Part shown: one piece after another, positions 33,313 to 45,874 of the stretch
Layout: each line of letters opens with the position of its first letter
Position numbering within the stretch: position 1 is the first letter of the stretch
Origin: Epiperipatus broadwayi
Lineage: Eukaryota; Onychophora; Udeonychophora; Euonychophora; Peripatidae
DNA length: 64,000 nucleotides
Direction: 5' to 3'
NCBI GenBank assembly: GCA_028023455.1
Contig: JAQFVV010012495.1
Span: 2,509,711 to 2,573,710 of the forward strand
Notes under the pieces: generated by a model
The model's input: only the letters and a program-made list of their open reading frames with translations
Database searches by the model: none
Told to the model about the DNA's origin: nothing
Made by a program: the position numbers and the translations under genes

Positions 33313-34019
33313 TTGGTTGAATATTTTGATGGATAAAAATTATTAGTATATCGTTTATTATTTTTTTTAGAAAAAAATAATTGTATTTAAAAACTGCTTC
33401 ATCTACCAATATCATCTTCATTTAAATCTTTTTGAAAAAATAAATATTGGTTTACATATTCTCCAATAAAGTCAGCTAAAAAATTTCTCAAGTACATGAG
33501 TTATCTTAGAATAATCAAAATGTTAATTGCTCAGAGAAGTTACAAGATGTTCATTCACCTGAAATGTCAGATTAAATTTTAATCCAAAGATCTTTGGAGT
33601 CGTGGCATTAAAACATTTGGGGCTTAGTGTTATTGTACAAAGAGTGGAATAAAAACTCTTGTGCAAGCTCTCAAAACATAGTCTTTCATATTGAATTGCC
33701 AGACGTTTTGTTTTGCTATTTTTATAAGATCATTGCCATAAAGAATTAAATAGAAAATTTTTCATTAGGCTTCAAAATTTCCTGGATCGAATTATACAGC
33801 AGGCTATTTCCTTCAAGTACATTTAATTTTAAAGTGCAGCCATATATGTACAGAATCCTTAGGATTGTATGTAAACATCCATATTATAATTAATAATAAA
33901 TAAGTGGGCAATAAGACAACATATGAACTCTGCTTACATTATGCTATTCAGCAGCAAACTCATATGTTTTATACCAATCCTGATCAAGGAATACAGCTAA
34001 TTGTAATTATTTAAAAACT

Positions 34020-34300
34020 CAGCTCATCATAATATATAGATACTGAACTGGTCTTAGATCTATATAACCACACAGGATAATTAGCTGGGATTGAAAGCAT
34101 TAAAATGTTTTTTTAATGTGGGCTAGTAGCTTTGACAGTACAGCTAAAAAATAAAAGATGGCTTAGATCCAAAAGATCCATGTGTGTTGCTTTCAGATTC
34201 AAAAGTTCTTCATTTATAAAATCTCTAATCTAGAAATAGTCTGGAAATATTGGAAATAACAGCCTTGAATAGAGATTTAAGAAGCACTACCATCTGGCAT
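34020..34300 (+). mobile_element. Family C fragment, strongly diverged
   Basis: Scattered similarity to the right arm of the 4240-5605 palindrome (TAGCTTTGACAGTACAGCTAA, GATCCA, CTAGAAATAGTCTGGAAATATT). The last string resembles the family's GAAACTAGTCTGGGGATAT hammerhead segment. Limits are uncertain. Confidence 0.4.
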
Positions 34301-34489
34301 ATATTGATTAGTAAAGTTTTTACAAGGTAGCAAAAATGTGATGAAAAAAGAAATAACCAAGCAATTAAGCTTTCCAAAAATCCTGTAATTTTAAGCACAG
34401 GAAATGGAAGTTTGAGTCTCACTTCACAATTCTTTTATATGAAACCATAGCTAGGGCAAGTAGCTCAGAAGATCATGTAATGTTGAACA

Positions 34490-34575
34490 TTAGAAATGGC
34501 AGAATAAACTTTTATCTGAGAACACCTTGATATTCAAGTTCTGCCTTTCTACCATTGCATTAAATTATATATGGC
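34490..34575 (-). mobile_element. SINE III-like relic
   Basis: Minus-strand TTTAATGCAATGGTAGAAAGGCAGAA head with tRNA-like spacing; otherwise diverged. Confidence 0.4.
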
Positions 34576-34599
34576 TTATTTTAAAAATATATAAAGTAT

Positions 34600-37500
34600 A
34601 TAATATAATAAATATCACAAATTACCATGTGCCATAAAATTTTCAAACAGAATCTAAGTTTGAGTAAATGAGTAGGGAATGATATATATATATATTGTAA
34701 CCATATATTTTAGTATAAAATATAATAATTGATGTAACTAGTATGAAAAATTTCTCTGTCTTCTTTGGTGATTTGATTGGCTTGATTTTCGCTTTGAACA
34801 GATTACTCTCTTATATTATTTTAATAAACTTAAATTTGATTCGTTCCATATACTAATTCGTATCAGAATGTTTAACTTTTAAAAATTTTAACAACACATT
34901 AAATTTGGTAAAATATTATTAAAAATAATATTTTGTTTTATTTGTTTAAAATGATCTTAAAAATTATTTCTATTGAATTAACAAAAAAACCATTTGTTCA
35001 ATTAAAATAAATTATTAAAAATAAATACAGTAATTACGTATGCGTCTCAATGTAAAAAAAGAAAAGAGCGCGAATTTAAGAGCAGATCGTCTGTTAGTTT
35101 TGCTTTTGGAGGGAGAAAGAAAAGAAAATGGTAAGAAGGCAAATGGTGTAAATTTGATAAGCTCATTTTAAAATAGTTAACAAGTAAACTGATTACCACA
35201 AATTTGCTATAAACGTAAAAATAATATCGTGGTATTTAATTATAAGATGAATTGCTAAATTTAAAAGTCTGTTCAAGTCGGCTGGCCAAGTGGATCAAAT
35301 CACCGGTAATAATTTCCCAATATTACATTTAAAATGTCGGAGCTTCCCAGTTTAAAAGAATTAATTACAAGAGTTTGGTATGTTTTAAAATGTTTATTGT
35401 TCTACAATTTGGAAAAATTAAATAAGTATTTTAATTACAAAAGTTTTATAAATATGAAAATTTGTTTTTTAAAAAAGAAGAAGTTTAAATTAAAGTAAAA
35501 TGTTAAAGTTATCAACATAGTTAAATATTTCCGTTTCTAATTCTAATAAAATATAGTATTGATTGATATTTAACTTTATAATGCCAGGAATATATTTGCT
35601 AGTTAATTTGTTTGCCATTTGGATAATAAACAGTCTTCAAATAATTGATCAAAGCTATTTTCTAAATTTATCGTCAGTTTGGAATGATTGAATTAATTGC
35701 TGTAATTACTATTCCTAGATTTAAGCGTGGATAAATAAATATTAGCATGGATGTAATAAACTTGGAACATTTTTAATAGAGAAATGTAGAAATTAATAAC
35801 TTTTGAAAAACATTTTCATTTAAGTTCTGCGTGTCATGTTTTTAAAATTGTTTCTTGTTTATGGAGCCACGTAAAAATCGTTAATCTAATATTGCTGATA
35901 ATAATTAACACAAATGGATAAAATTACATGTATGGAATTCAACCATAATTATAGCTATTACTTCGTACATTTATTGTTCGACACATCGTACATGGATTTC
36001 ACGGATCATAGTTGTCGTTATAAAATGCTCTACAATCTAATTTGTGACACACACACCTGCTAAAATTCATATATTGAACTATAAAATGCTATACATTTAA
36101 TTTATATCACACACACACCCATTAGATTTTATGTATTTGATGAATAATTCATTACTTTAATTTTATCGTTATATGAACTTGCATGTGAAGTTCATAAGTT
36201 ATATTTATTAAGTTTAAATTAATAGGGGTTGAATAAAATATTTATTCAAGAGAATAGCGCTTGCGAAAAAGGGCTTGAAAGGTACCAAATGAATTCATGA
36301 GATGTATCAATCTTTATGAGGTATTTTGTGAGTCTTTCCAGATTTATATTCCTATGCTAATATTACTTATATTGCATTACACATGTTTTATTTTAAGCAA
36401 GATAAGTTAGTACATTAGTTGTCCTGATTAGTGTAACATTTTATTATGCAAGAACCCACATTTGCTAAAGTGTTAGTGTTTTCCGAATGATCAGAGTAAC
36501 TGAGGAGGATGATTTTGCACTTTAATGTGAAGTAAATAGTAATGTTGTTTTATAATGTTGAAAGGCATTAATCTGTGCTGGTGGTTAATCCGCAGATTAT
36601 TTAATTGCCATTTTTTGTATTTTACACTCATTCCAGCGCTGGTGGTTATACGTATTACTTTATGATGGTGTATCAATCCACAAAGCGTTTAGTATTATTT
36701 AATTCCTATGTGTAGATGAACGCATCCACAGGAATATGTTTTACTTCATAGATATAAGTTGGGCAAAGTATTTTAGTTAATCTGCCAAATCATCTTCTTC
36801 CATTTGTAAGCATAATTCATAAGTTAGATCGTCAAATTGTAGCAGGACATTCTATTCAAGTTACTTCATAATAATTAACTGTCGGTTGATTATTATTTAC
36901 CGGAGTGTAAGTTTAAATTTTCACTTTATTTAATGATTACATTATAGCTAAATCCTACAGATATAATATTATTTATTATATTATTCTAATTTTACGGTAT
37001 GGATTTATTGAATCTGGAAATACTTCATGAGTTGATGTTGAATTTATTATAATTTGCTCAAGATTCATTATATCAAATTGAAATAATGTATGATTAGGTT
37101 TTTAAAACCGTACCTATGATATGTTAGTGAAGAAAGTCGATGGAATTATAATTTATTTATTTATTTGTTTATTTATGTTTTTTAATTATAACATTGGAAT
37201 TAATTATTTATTATTCATAAATTTGTAAATAAACGTTGATTTATAATTAAACTTACTGTGCCGTTGCTATGTGTCATTAGTAAAATCAGAAATCATAAAC
37301 CTTGGATAGAGCATACATTGAAGTACATACTATCGTCAACATGATATAAGAGTTTAGTGATATTTTGAAAAAACATTTGGATGCTTTTAGTCTTTGGTAG
37401 TTTATGATGTGTGGGGTACAATAAAATCCCATTTACCTTTTCCATCATTTTGGCTTTGCGTAGTTGATCTAGTATACAATACAAATTGATTATTAAACCT

Positions 37501-38325
37501 GTAAACAGATTTACCAAATAATGATATGATTGAAAATATTTACTTAACATTTTAAATTGTCATTTGTCAGTATAAAAAGAGTCTCAGTGATATAGTAAAC
37601 TATAAAAAGAACCCAAGTATTTATGTCTATTTATTGCAAAGCTTTACCTGGACTAGCATTTGTATTAAAAATCATATAGATTGTTTAAAATTTCATAATC
37701 TTATGTAGTTCCACAAATAGTGCCATCTTGTACATGGTCGGCCATCGGGTCTCATACAATAAAAATCGCAAATTAAGGTTTGTAACATAATAACATTGCA
37801 CTTATAATTTGTTTACTGTATTTTATCATACTACTATGATAGGTCATCGCGGTATACCCTGGCTGCGATCAAATTAAATCATAAAAGTTTATGTTAGATC
37901 ATTGGTTTGGTCTGAGGTAAGTTGCTCCAGATGTTGGTTGTGGTCCTTGGTGCATAAAATAGATAGCATAATATGCTTTTGGATACAGCTCTTAATAGCG
38001 GACAATATGTAGCGGGAATTGATCAGTGATCGAGGTTATGATTCTCAGTGCACTGATGTTTTGGTGATATTATGTAGTTGACCACATTTTGTAACGGTTA
38101 CAATATATATATATACCTTAATTATTCATTTGAGAGCATCAAATATGGAATGAATCACACTATCCATACATGACAAAAATTAGTAAAGAATCAATGGATT
38201 TTTAAAATAAAAAATAAAATTAAGTTTAAAAAACAAGTTTATTATATATTTTTTTAATTTTATATGACAATATGAAAATATAATAAGTAGTAAATACCAT
38301 CTAAAAACAATCTATTAATATAAAT
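34600..38325. other. Least repetitive stretch of the window
   Basis: I recognise no LINE, SINE or foldback over 3.7 kb. Possible gene-related signals are a purine-rich ATG-GTAAGA block at 35060-35140 and a GAGGTAAGT donor-like site at 37914-37922. No supported exon could be built. A diverged duplication of about 57 bp with CACACAC cores lies at 36018-36130. Confidence 0.5.
35060..35135 (+). promoter_or_regulatory. Candidate 5' exon or promoter block
   Basis: AAGAGCGCGAATTTAAGAGC (containing an E2F-like GCGCGAATTT), then a purine-rich stretch ending AAAATG followed at once by GTAAGA, a good splice donor. This would fit a first exon ending at the start codon. No TATA box at a fitting distance and no downstream exon were identified, so this is speculative. 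Confidence 0.2.
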
Positions 38326-38329
38326 TAGA

Positions 38330-39265
38330 ATATGTCATCATCATCATTATCATCATTGTCAACCATTATCAAACCACTGCAGGATAAAGGTCTCTTCAAT
38401 TCCAATCCATCTTCTCAATTTCTAGACTCTCTTCTTCACATCACCTCTGCACACTTTCGTATTTCATCCATCCATCTCATATGTGGTCTCTTTCTGTGTC
38501 TTTTACAATCTCTTGGAATCCAGTATACGATTTCAATTGTCCATCTATTATCATCTCTTCTAAAAATATGTCCAGTCCAATTGCACTTCAATCTTTTAAT
38601 TTTCTCAATGATGTCAGTAATATCCATTTGTTCTCTTACCCATGTATTGCATTTTCGATCTCTTCTTGTTATTCCTATAATGCATATAAGTAGTCTGAAG
38701 TCTCTATATTGCTTTTCTATTAAGTGCTCAAATCTCAGAACCATAAGGAAGAACTGGTAAAACACATTTATTAAAAAAAAATATTTTCAAACATATAGGC
38801 ATATTTCCTTTTAGTATTAAGTTATTTCTATCAAAAGCACTCCAATCAAGTTTAATTCTATGATTAATTTCATCCATTATGTTTCCATCTGTAGTAATAA
38901 TCTGACCAAGGTATTTGTCATCATTAACTTCTAACTCATCATAATTCATCTTTATTTTCATCTTTTGGAAGAATCCATTGAACATTACTTTAGTCTTTTT
39001 AATATTTACCTTTAGTCCTACTTTCTTACTATCATTTGATAACTTTTGCAACATTTCCTGAAGCTTTGAAGCATTATTTGCCAAAACAACTACATCATCT
39101 GCAAAATCTAAATGACTTAAATAATCTCCATTTACTTTTATTCCTTTAGCTTTCCATTTTAATCCACAAAATACTTCTTTCACCATTGCTGTAAAAAGTT
39201 TTGGAGATATAGAGTTACCCTGTCTTACACCCTTTTCAATGTTAAACTTCCTAGTATCATTATGT
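38330..39265 (-). pseudogene. RTE-type LINE, longest copy, RT to 3' end
   Basis: Minus strand: motif B GVRQGNSISPKLFTAM near 39240-39190, then FADD motif C in LSHLDFADDVVVLANNASKL, then KVMFNGF, YLGQIITTDGNIMDEI and NKCVLPVLPYGSEI. The following frame carries the tail (RRDDNRWTIEIVYWIPRDCK). A frame break lies near 38750 and it is 5'-truncated near 39265 with no endonuclease. It ends at (GAT)n at 38337. The domain set is that of RTE-clade reverse transcriptases. Confidence 0.85.
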
Positions 39266-39269
39266 AACG

Positions 39270-40065
39270 TACATTTGCATATATTAACATAAATAGCACA
39301 ATATCAAATATGTGGTTCAGACACATACATGTATAAATGCACTTACATATCCATTTTTTAAACAAATTATGTCATTTTATTTAAAATAAATTGAACTCGT
39401 CTTCCAAAAAATTGTATGAAATTTTTTTAAAAAGTACAGATGTTATATATATATATATATTTAAATTCAAGTTTGGAAAGTATTACTGTCGGCATAACTT
39501 TCTTGATTAGGTGAATTTTTTATATAAAATAGTAACAAATACTTTATCAGAAAACCTTAGGTATTGTCAATTAAGCACAATGCATTTAAATAAATAAAAA
39601 AATTGGGATAAAGCAATCCCCTATTATGTAAAGATAAATGGAAAAATAGAATAAATTCCTTTCTTCACTAAAACGATACTTTTTTAAATATTTTTACTTA
39701 ATCTAAAATTGTTCATAGAAAACTTTATTATTGTTTTCTAAGTATGAGAACAGAAAATGGAAAAACGTAATGGTATGACTTTTTAAATACAATTTTTATC
39801 TATTTATTAGTTTCTTACAAAATTTTTGAAAGTTGACAATGAGAGAGTAAGATAATTACTATTTTATTTTTTTAATTGAAATATGGATTTAAAACTTTTT
39901 CAAAATCTTTTACCTGTCAAGAGAAAAATTGTTATTAATTGCTGAAGGAAATACAAATGTTTCACATGAATGAGTTTTATTACCTTCATGTTTATTAATA
40001 CTTTACCATTTGCTGTCTATTTAACAAGGTGTCATCATTAGAAAGTATGTAAAAATTTTATTAAC
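39270..40065. other. AT-rich unassigned stretch
   Basis: No recognised gene or element; an (AT)n run lies at 39442-39460. Confidence 0.6.
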
Positions 40066-40069
40066 TCTT

Positions 40070-40170
40070 GCTTTTGACGGAATGGTCTTGCTAGTTGGAG
40101 CAATTATTTAAATTCACTATTCATGAATCTAAAGATCATTAGTTCTATTTCAATGTTGTCTGTCTGTGGC
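40070..40170 (+). mobile_element. SINE II, diverged copy
   Basis: GACGGAATGGTCTTGCTAGT aligns with the SINE II head GACAGAATAGTCTAATTGGC at 11529, and TTAGTTCTATTTCAATG with its B-box region. The tail differs. Confidence 0.5.
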
Positions 40171-40385
40171 CAGGCTAGGGAGACTATGCTATACTGTCAC
40201 CAGTTAATTCATATAATATACAATTAGATCCAATTTTATACTATCATTCATTAGATAAGGATTGCCACATTGTATTATCTCTGTTCAAAGAGAAAAGCAA
40301 TACCACCTGTCCATGCCATATACTTACTGATTAGACCAGAAATATCAGGTTGTGCTGTTACTGACCAAGTCAGAAACATATAAGG

Positions 40386-40590
40386 ACAATAATATCACCA
40401 TTCAGAAGAAGAGAGAAGAAGAATAACAGAGAAGATAATATCATTAGAAAGCAAAAAAATAATAACACATCCTCAATAATAAAAAATAGCAGAAGAGATA
40501 ATATTACTCTGAAAAACAGAGGAGAAAAATATTATTTGGAAAGAAAAAAATAATAATAATGCCAGAGAAGATAATACCTTCATTCATTAT
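40386..40590. repeat. Degenerate tandem repeat, GAGAAGATAATAT core
   Basis: Several imperfect units of roughly 55-65 bases share GAAGAGATAATATTA or GAGAAGATAATATCATTAG plus an A-rich spacer and AATAATAA. Confidence 0.55.
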
Positions 40591-40782
40591 GTTACATATT
40601 AATCCGGGTACTGTGACAAACAATTACATATATTTAAAAAGATGTAAATACAATTTAAATTTTTCTAAAAACATGTAACTATTTCATTTACTGATAATAA
40701 AAAAATCTACTACATAACCACAACTTTTTAAATAGATAAAATAATAAAGATAATTTTTTTTTCATCTTAAATGCTTTTATAG

Positions 40783-41305
40783 ACTGTGCCTAATCAGAAA
40801 TAAAATAATTGTTTCTTCAACTACAATTGGAGTCTTTAAAATTATCTTGAAATAAAAGCATGAAGGGGAAAGGTCCAAAAATTAATTAAGTCAATCTCTT
40901 GTTATAACGAATAGAGATTGACTTAATTAATTTCTGGACTCCCCATGTTTTTATTTCAAGTTAAATCTAAAAACTCCAATTATGGATGAAGAACAATTAT
41001 TTTTTTCATATTTATATATTGGTCTATTTCCATCATCTAATATTAAGTATTGAATGTCTTTAAAAAAATTAATTTAATTTAAAAATTCCAATTACATTCA
41101 ACTGTTAGTATTAGTACACAAGTTAGTACTAATCATTGAATGTATTTGGAATATTTAAATAAAGTTAAATTTTTCTAAAGACATTGAATACCTAATATTA
41201 GATGATGGAAATAGTGCAATGTATAAATGCAACTAAAATATCATTATTAGTAATCTTCAGGAAACAATTATTTTATTTCTCTTTAGTGCACAATCAATAA
41301 AATAA
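40783..41305. mobile_element. Nested foldback complex D
   Basis: Two neighbouring hairpins lie inside one larger palindrome. One is at 40806-41010 (AATTAATTAAGTCAATCTCT against AGAGATTGACTTAATTAATT). The other is at 41028-41218 (TTTCCATCATCTAATATTAAG against CTAATATTAGATGATGGAAA). The outer ends pair too (GAAATAAAATAATTGTTTC at 40798 against GAAACAATTATTTTATTTC at 41262). No hammerhead core is visible at either apex. Confidence 0.75.
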
Positions 41306-41479
41306 TTTAATAAAAACAAATATCTCTATTATTTTTAAGTTTTTAGTATTGGCACAATAAATAAAAATATAAAACTATATTGTACTTTAAATTGACTGGT
41401 CACTTATAGTTGATGTATATATAAATTTTAATGGTAATATTTTATAATGGGTATTGTATTTACATTTAATATATATATA

Positions 41480-41570
41480 ATCAAAAACTAGCCAACAAAT
41501 AGACAATACCAATATCAGTAACAATCAACAATTTCAAACTGTTGTCAAAGCAACCTTTTAACAATTTATA
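41480..41570 (+). repeat. Dispersed repeat R1
   Basis: A block ending AACTGTTGTCAAAGCAACCTT, preceded by an AACAATCAACAAT-type sequence. It recurs at 47530-47640 and 48270-48370. Type unknown. Confidence 0.5.
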
Positions 41571-41571
41571 T

Positions 41572-41835
41572 ATATATTATATCACTAGATATTTTTGCTA
41601 TAAGTTAAAATGTATACCTCTTATTTATATAGCAAATTTAGTATGTGTACATAATAATACATGTGTACATATTGTAAATGAACTTTACTTAATACTTATA
41701 ATTTTCTTTGAATCAATATAATACATATAGTGTATATAAATAATTAGATATTTAGGCAATAAGTTAATATGTGTATAATCTTAATATATATATTATATTT
41801 AGTATGTGTACATAGATAATTATATATATATAATA
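41572..41835. repeat. Diverged tandem duplication, about 162 bp
   Basis: AGATATTT...GCTATAAGTTAAAATGT at 41586 is repeated as AGATATTTAGGCAATAAGTTAATATGT at 41748. Each copy is followed by TTAGTATGTGTACATA. Confidence 0.5.
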
Positions 41836-42095
41836 AATCAGTAACTAAGTTGATAGTTTCTATTTTTATTTTAAAAAAATTCTTTAAAAAAATATTGAAA
41901 AAAATTCACAATCATTGTTTTAAATAACTATCAGAAGTTTTTTTAACTTTTTGTAATGTTTTAAATAATATGAGTTTTCTAGTTTATCTTTTTTTTAAAC
42001 AATTGTTTTAAAATATAAAACTATCAAACAATTTTAAAGAAAAAAACTTAGTTAATGATTTATTATGCATATATAATTAGTACACATATTAAATA
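41805..42095. repeat. Inverted repeat, about 290 bp
   Basis: TATGTGTACATAGATAATTATATA and ATAAATCAGTAACTAAGTT on the left mirror AACTTAGTTAATGATTTAT and ATAATTAGTACACATA on the right (42048-42090). The centre is poly-T and poly-A rich. It may be a foldback element. Confidence 0.6.
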
Positions 42096-43184
42096 TGATC
42101 TACACATTAAAAGTTTAAAATAGTTTTTTAAATGTTATGAATTGAAAGAAAAAAATATTCATAGTACCCTCTTATGATTTTTATTTAAAACAAATCAAAG
42201 TTATAATAATAACTGTTAACTGAAAACTGTGAAACTTGAATATTTTTTATATTTTCTCCATTCTCTGTCCCATATCTATCAAACTAGTTGTCATAATGAA
42301 AAGATAAGTGATTCAAATGGATTAGGCTGGTATAACTTAGTTTTATATCAATTTCCAAATAATTCTATTGAATTCAAATATATTAAATCTTGATTTTAAA
42401 ATTTCATTCTAACTTGAAAAAGATCAAAAGTTGACAAACAAACAAACCAATTTACCAACTTTAATAAAAGCATTTGATTATATCTCTGATATTTAAATAT
42501 GACAAAACAAAATATATTTCAGTAATTCTGAAATTGTCTAATAGCAAAAGCCAAGATTAAATTACATTCAGAATAGTTTTGTGATAAAGATATTTTATAT
42601 AATAAACAATAAACTTCATTATTTAAAACCAATATAGGTAACAAGTAAAAAATAGTACAGTAGAATTTACAAAAATAATATTATGGCATTTTATTCTATT
42701 TTAATGAATCATTATCATTAGTTAGTTAAGATAGTACTCAAACTAATAAATAGATAAATATGGAATCAAAAAAAAAATAGTTTTAATTTTTAATTATTGG
42801 AAAAAATAATAATCACTACTTTAATATATATATATAAGAGCATGAAAAGGTCAAATAAAAATTATTTTTATTTAATTCAATAATACATTTATATCTACCA
42901 CTCAACTATTTTAATACTGACAGTTTTTTAAAGATGTTGGATTTAAGGTGTTTTGCAGAAAAAATTTGAAAATGTAGATCTTAAAATATTTTACTTATTG
43001 CCAAAAATTTAACAGGTAAATGCTAAAACTTTATTCATTTTTTTTTGTTTTATTTTAAATAAAATTTTAATTTAGTCTTAATGAATTTTCAAAATATCAA
43101 AGAACTTAATAAAATATTTCAATAAATAAAAGTAGTTTTTTTAAATTAAGAAAACAAAACTTTAAAAATTTCTTCAATATATTT
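42096..43184. other. AT-rich unassigned stretch
   Basis: No recognised feature beyond A-runs and T-runs. Confidence 0.6.
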
Positions 43185-43790
43185 AATGAATAATATTTCT
43201 ATAAGGTAATTTTCACTATACCACTCTCATGCAAGGTAGGGACTGGTTTTTTTCCATGTGTCATAGCATTGGTGCGATGTGAACCCGCTAACCCAGGACA
43301 ACTGTTTGTAAGGCAGCTGTGATGACCTCTTGACCACCAATGCTTGACTAGGGACTGGTTTTTATCCATTTTCAGTACTTTTTACTAGGATGTAATTATA
43401 AACATATGACCAAAGACACATGAAAAAGATGTATGATTTCAAATGTTAACATTTTGTGCTGAACCAGCACTCATCATTTGGCCCAGATCACAGTCTCATA
43501 TCTTTATCATTGTTCAGTATATATACATAGCCAATTACTACAATTTAACTGATAAGTGTCAAACTTATTGTCCTCACAACATTGATACAAACCACTTGAT
43601 GAAAGTGTAATAATAATTTTTATTAGTTATTCATTAGACTAGAGATTATCCATTTAATGAATAATATTTCTGTAGGGCTGTAATAAAAATTGCATTACAA
43701 AAATATTATTCATTAAGAGGATAATATCTAGATTATTACTGACTAATAAAAAATATTAATAATTATTCAAGCTATGTTTCTATTGCTGTT
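43185..43790 (+). mobile_element. Family B foldback element, split by a SINE
   Basis: Inverted ends around AATGAATAATATTTCTATAAGG (43186) and AAAATATTATTCATTAAGAGG (43701). An internal minus-strand hammerhead-like block at 43497-43449 has ATGATGA and AAAA in place of CTGATGA and GAAA, so it is dead. A SINE I copy interrupts the left end at 43251-43348. Confidence 0.7.
43237..43362 (-). mobile_element. SINE I copy nested in family B
   Basis: Minus-strand tRNA-Gly-like SINE. The 14-bp host sequence TAGGGACTGGTTTT is duplicated at 43237-43250 and 43349-43362, and a single copy of it occurs in family B at 14157. This gives a direct before-and-after proof of the insertion. Confidence 0.92.
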
Positions 43791-43839
43791 GATGTTAATA
43801 TTAACTGTTGGATTAGATGACATCAAATTCATTTTGAAA

Positions 43840-44225
43840 ATTATATGAATTCTTTAGCATGACTATCACCTGCTTACATTTTTATTATTCTCAAAGTTAC
43901 ATTCATTATTATGATAATGGAGTATATCCATATTGCTGATCATCTACTCCTTTCATAATCAAAGTTTCCATGCATAATTTACTTTTATAACGAATTATTA
44001 CAAACTGATTTTTGTGCTTCAAGTGAGAGTTCAATTATAAGGTAATAAACTATACATGCATTGTAATCTCTGCTGCCCATGCAATTCTCAAATGCCTTCA
44101 TGAGCAATGTTGTTCAAATATATACACATATTTAATTCTTCTTTAATGCCCAACTTTTATATCCATATGTAAATAGAGAAAAAAATGCCATAGTTTGAAT
44201 AATTCTGACGTTATTTTCAGATAAA
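43840..44225 (-). pseudogene. BovB-like RTE LINE relic
   Basis: The minus strand near 44190-44140 reads FFSLFTYGYKSWALKKN, resembling YGCESWTLKK. Near 44030 comes ELSLEAQ, as in the PEFSLEAQM block. The frame is otherwise lost. Confidence 0.4.
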
Positions 44226-44319
44226 ATAAATATATTATCCTAAAATTAAACAAATTTTAATCAAATAATAAATTTGAGATGTATTTTTTTTGTAATCTAA
44301 TAATAAAACCCACATGATT

Positions 44320-44455
44320 TGGTCTGCAGAATTCACTTAAAGTTTGAACCCGGAAGTGATAGAGTTTATTGTGACCCATGGATTTTGAACTCCTCAGTTC
44401 ATTATTTTATCACTGCAGTAAAATATGAATGACTTAGCATTTTAATAATGCAGTA
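44320..44455 (-). mobile_element. SINE III copy
   Basis: Minus strand: TTTACTGCAGTGATAAAATAATG, GAGTTCAAAATCCATGGG, TATCACTTCCGGGTTCAAAC. It matches the order seen at 59915-60040. Confidence 0.55.
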
Positions 44456-44470
44456 ACAACTTAAAAGAGA

Positions 44471-44590
44471 GAAAAACAATTCGGTCAAGCGTTGGTGGTC
44501 TAGCGGTTAGCATAGCTGCCTTCCAAGCAGCTGGCCCGGGTTTGCTTCCCGGTCAACGCTTTGACGTATATAAAAAAAGAAACAATTGTT
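44471..44590 (+). mobile_element. SINE I copy retaining a tRNA-Gly(TCC) cloverleaf
   Basis: The body at 44489-44559 keeps a 7-bp acceptor (GCGTTGG with TCAACGC, one G-U), a D arm, an anticodon arm with loop CTTCCAA (anticodon TCC) and a T stem CCGGG/CCCGG. It closely resembles metazoan tRNA-Gly-TCC. SINE flanks (GGTCAA before, TTTGACGTATAT and A-run after) and a repeat, GAAAAACAATT/GAAACAATT, show it is a SINE copy, not a plain tRNA gene. It reveals the parent tRNA of the family. Confidence 0.85.
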
Positions 44591-45870
44591 TCAGAATAGC
44601 TTTTAATTTTTAAATAATTACCAAATTATTTAAAATAAAAAATAAAATAAGTATTTTAGAAAAGTTTAATATATATACAATTTCAAATCTTCTGTAGAAG
44701 ATCAAAAGCATTAATTAAAAAATTTGTAAAGGTAAACGATTTTTTTTTAACCCAAAAATCAACAGATGTAGAATAAAGGAAGTAATGTCACGAATATGAC
44801 TTGATTTTAAATTAGTTAGATGCTGCTTGGAATTTGTTTTTAGAACAAAAGCAGATATAGGATTTATTTTTTCAAGGAGGTGGACCACAACAGCAAAACA
44901 TCCAGTTTTGACCAGTAAAGTGGTATCTAGCAACTATTATTTAGAGGATAATGGTCTCTGATTTGCTTGGATTATTGATACAAGCGTCAATGCATCGATT
45001 GTAACTATAGCAACAAAAATGATTATAATATAATAAACTGTCTTTATCATAAGTAAGAATGATGTCATCTTCCTAAGATAGTAAGTTATGATTTATCTTA
45101 CTAGATAGATGAAATATATTTCAAATATCAAAATTGTTAAACCATCATTAAATATACAGTATATATATATATGCTCAATTATGTTTAAAATAATCAGTAA
45201 TAATTTGAGTTGTATTATCATTATAAAAAAGCGCATTGAAAGATTCAAAAATTGCACTCTACTTTCAATATTCTATAATTTCATTAATATTTTGCACAAG
45301 CTTGGGGAAAAATGATATTAGGTTCAATAAAAAAAACAAATAGGATTAGAAATAGATTCTGAAGATATGCACAATATCAGTAATCAACTTTCCATATCTC
45401 ATTTCCTTTTATTTTTAAGTCTTATTATCATATCTTTATTCTGAATTTATTCCAATGCAATGTTTACATATTTCATAATTTCTTCAATGAACAATTTTCT
45501 CACTTTTTTTTAAAAAAAAATGTATTATTATGTTTAGACCTTTGTTGTGTGTGTGTGTTCTTCTACAAAGTCACATTTTAATGCTTCCATGCTCTTCATC
45601 CCCTCCCCCTCGATCCAAGTATCCCTTCCAAATAAAACTACAAGCATACTTTCTACTTCCATTAAATGTCTATTCAACTATTACCATAGATAAAGAAATA
45701 AATAATAATAATAAAAAATACAACACAAATTAATTTATTTGGTTCTATTCTGTACTTTAAGAATTCATATATGTTGGACTATTTCTATTATCTACTCAAA
45801 TTTTTAAATGTTTTTAGAAAAAAATGCACTTCGTTTATACTTTCTTAGTAATAACATACCGATTAGTATG
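44591..45870. other. AT-rich unassigned stretch
   Basis: No gene recognised. A family D-like fragment (GGACTATTTCTATTATCTACTC) begins at about 45776. A frame at 44933-44715 has no motif. Confidence 0.5.
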
Positions 45871-45874
45871 GAAC

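Noticed and set aside
44489-44559. Stand-alone functional tRNA-Gly gene
   Set aside because: Flanks match the SINE I family and direct repeats bound it, so it is a SINE copy that happens to keep the cloverleaf.
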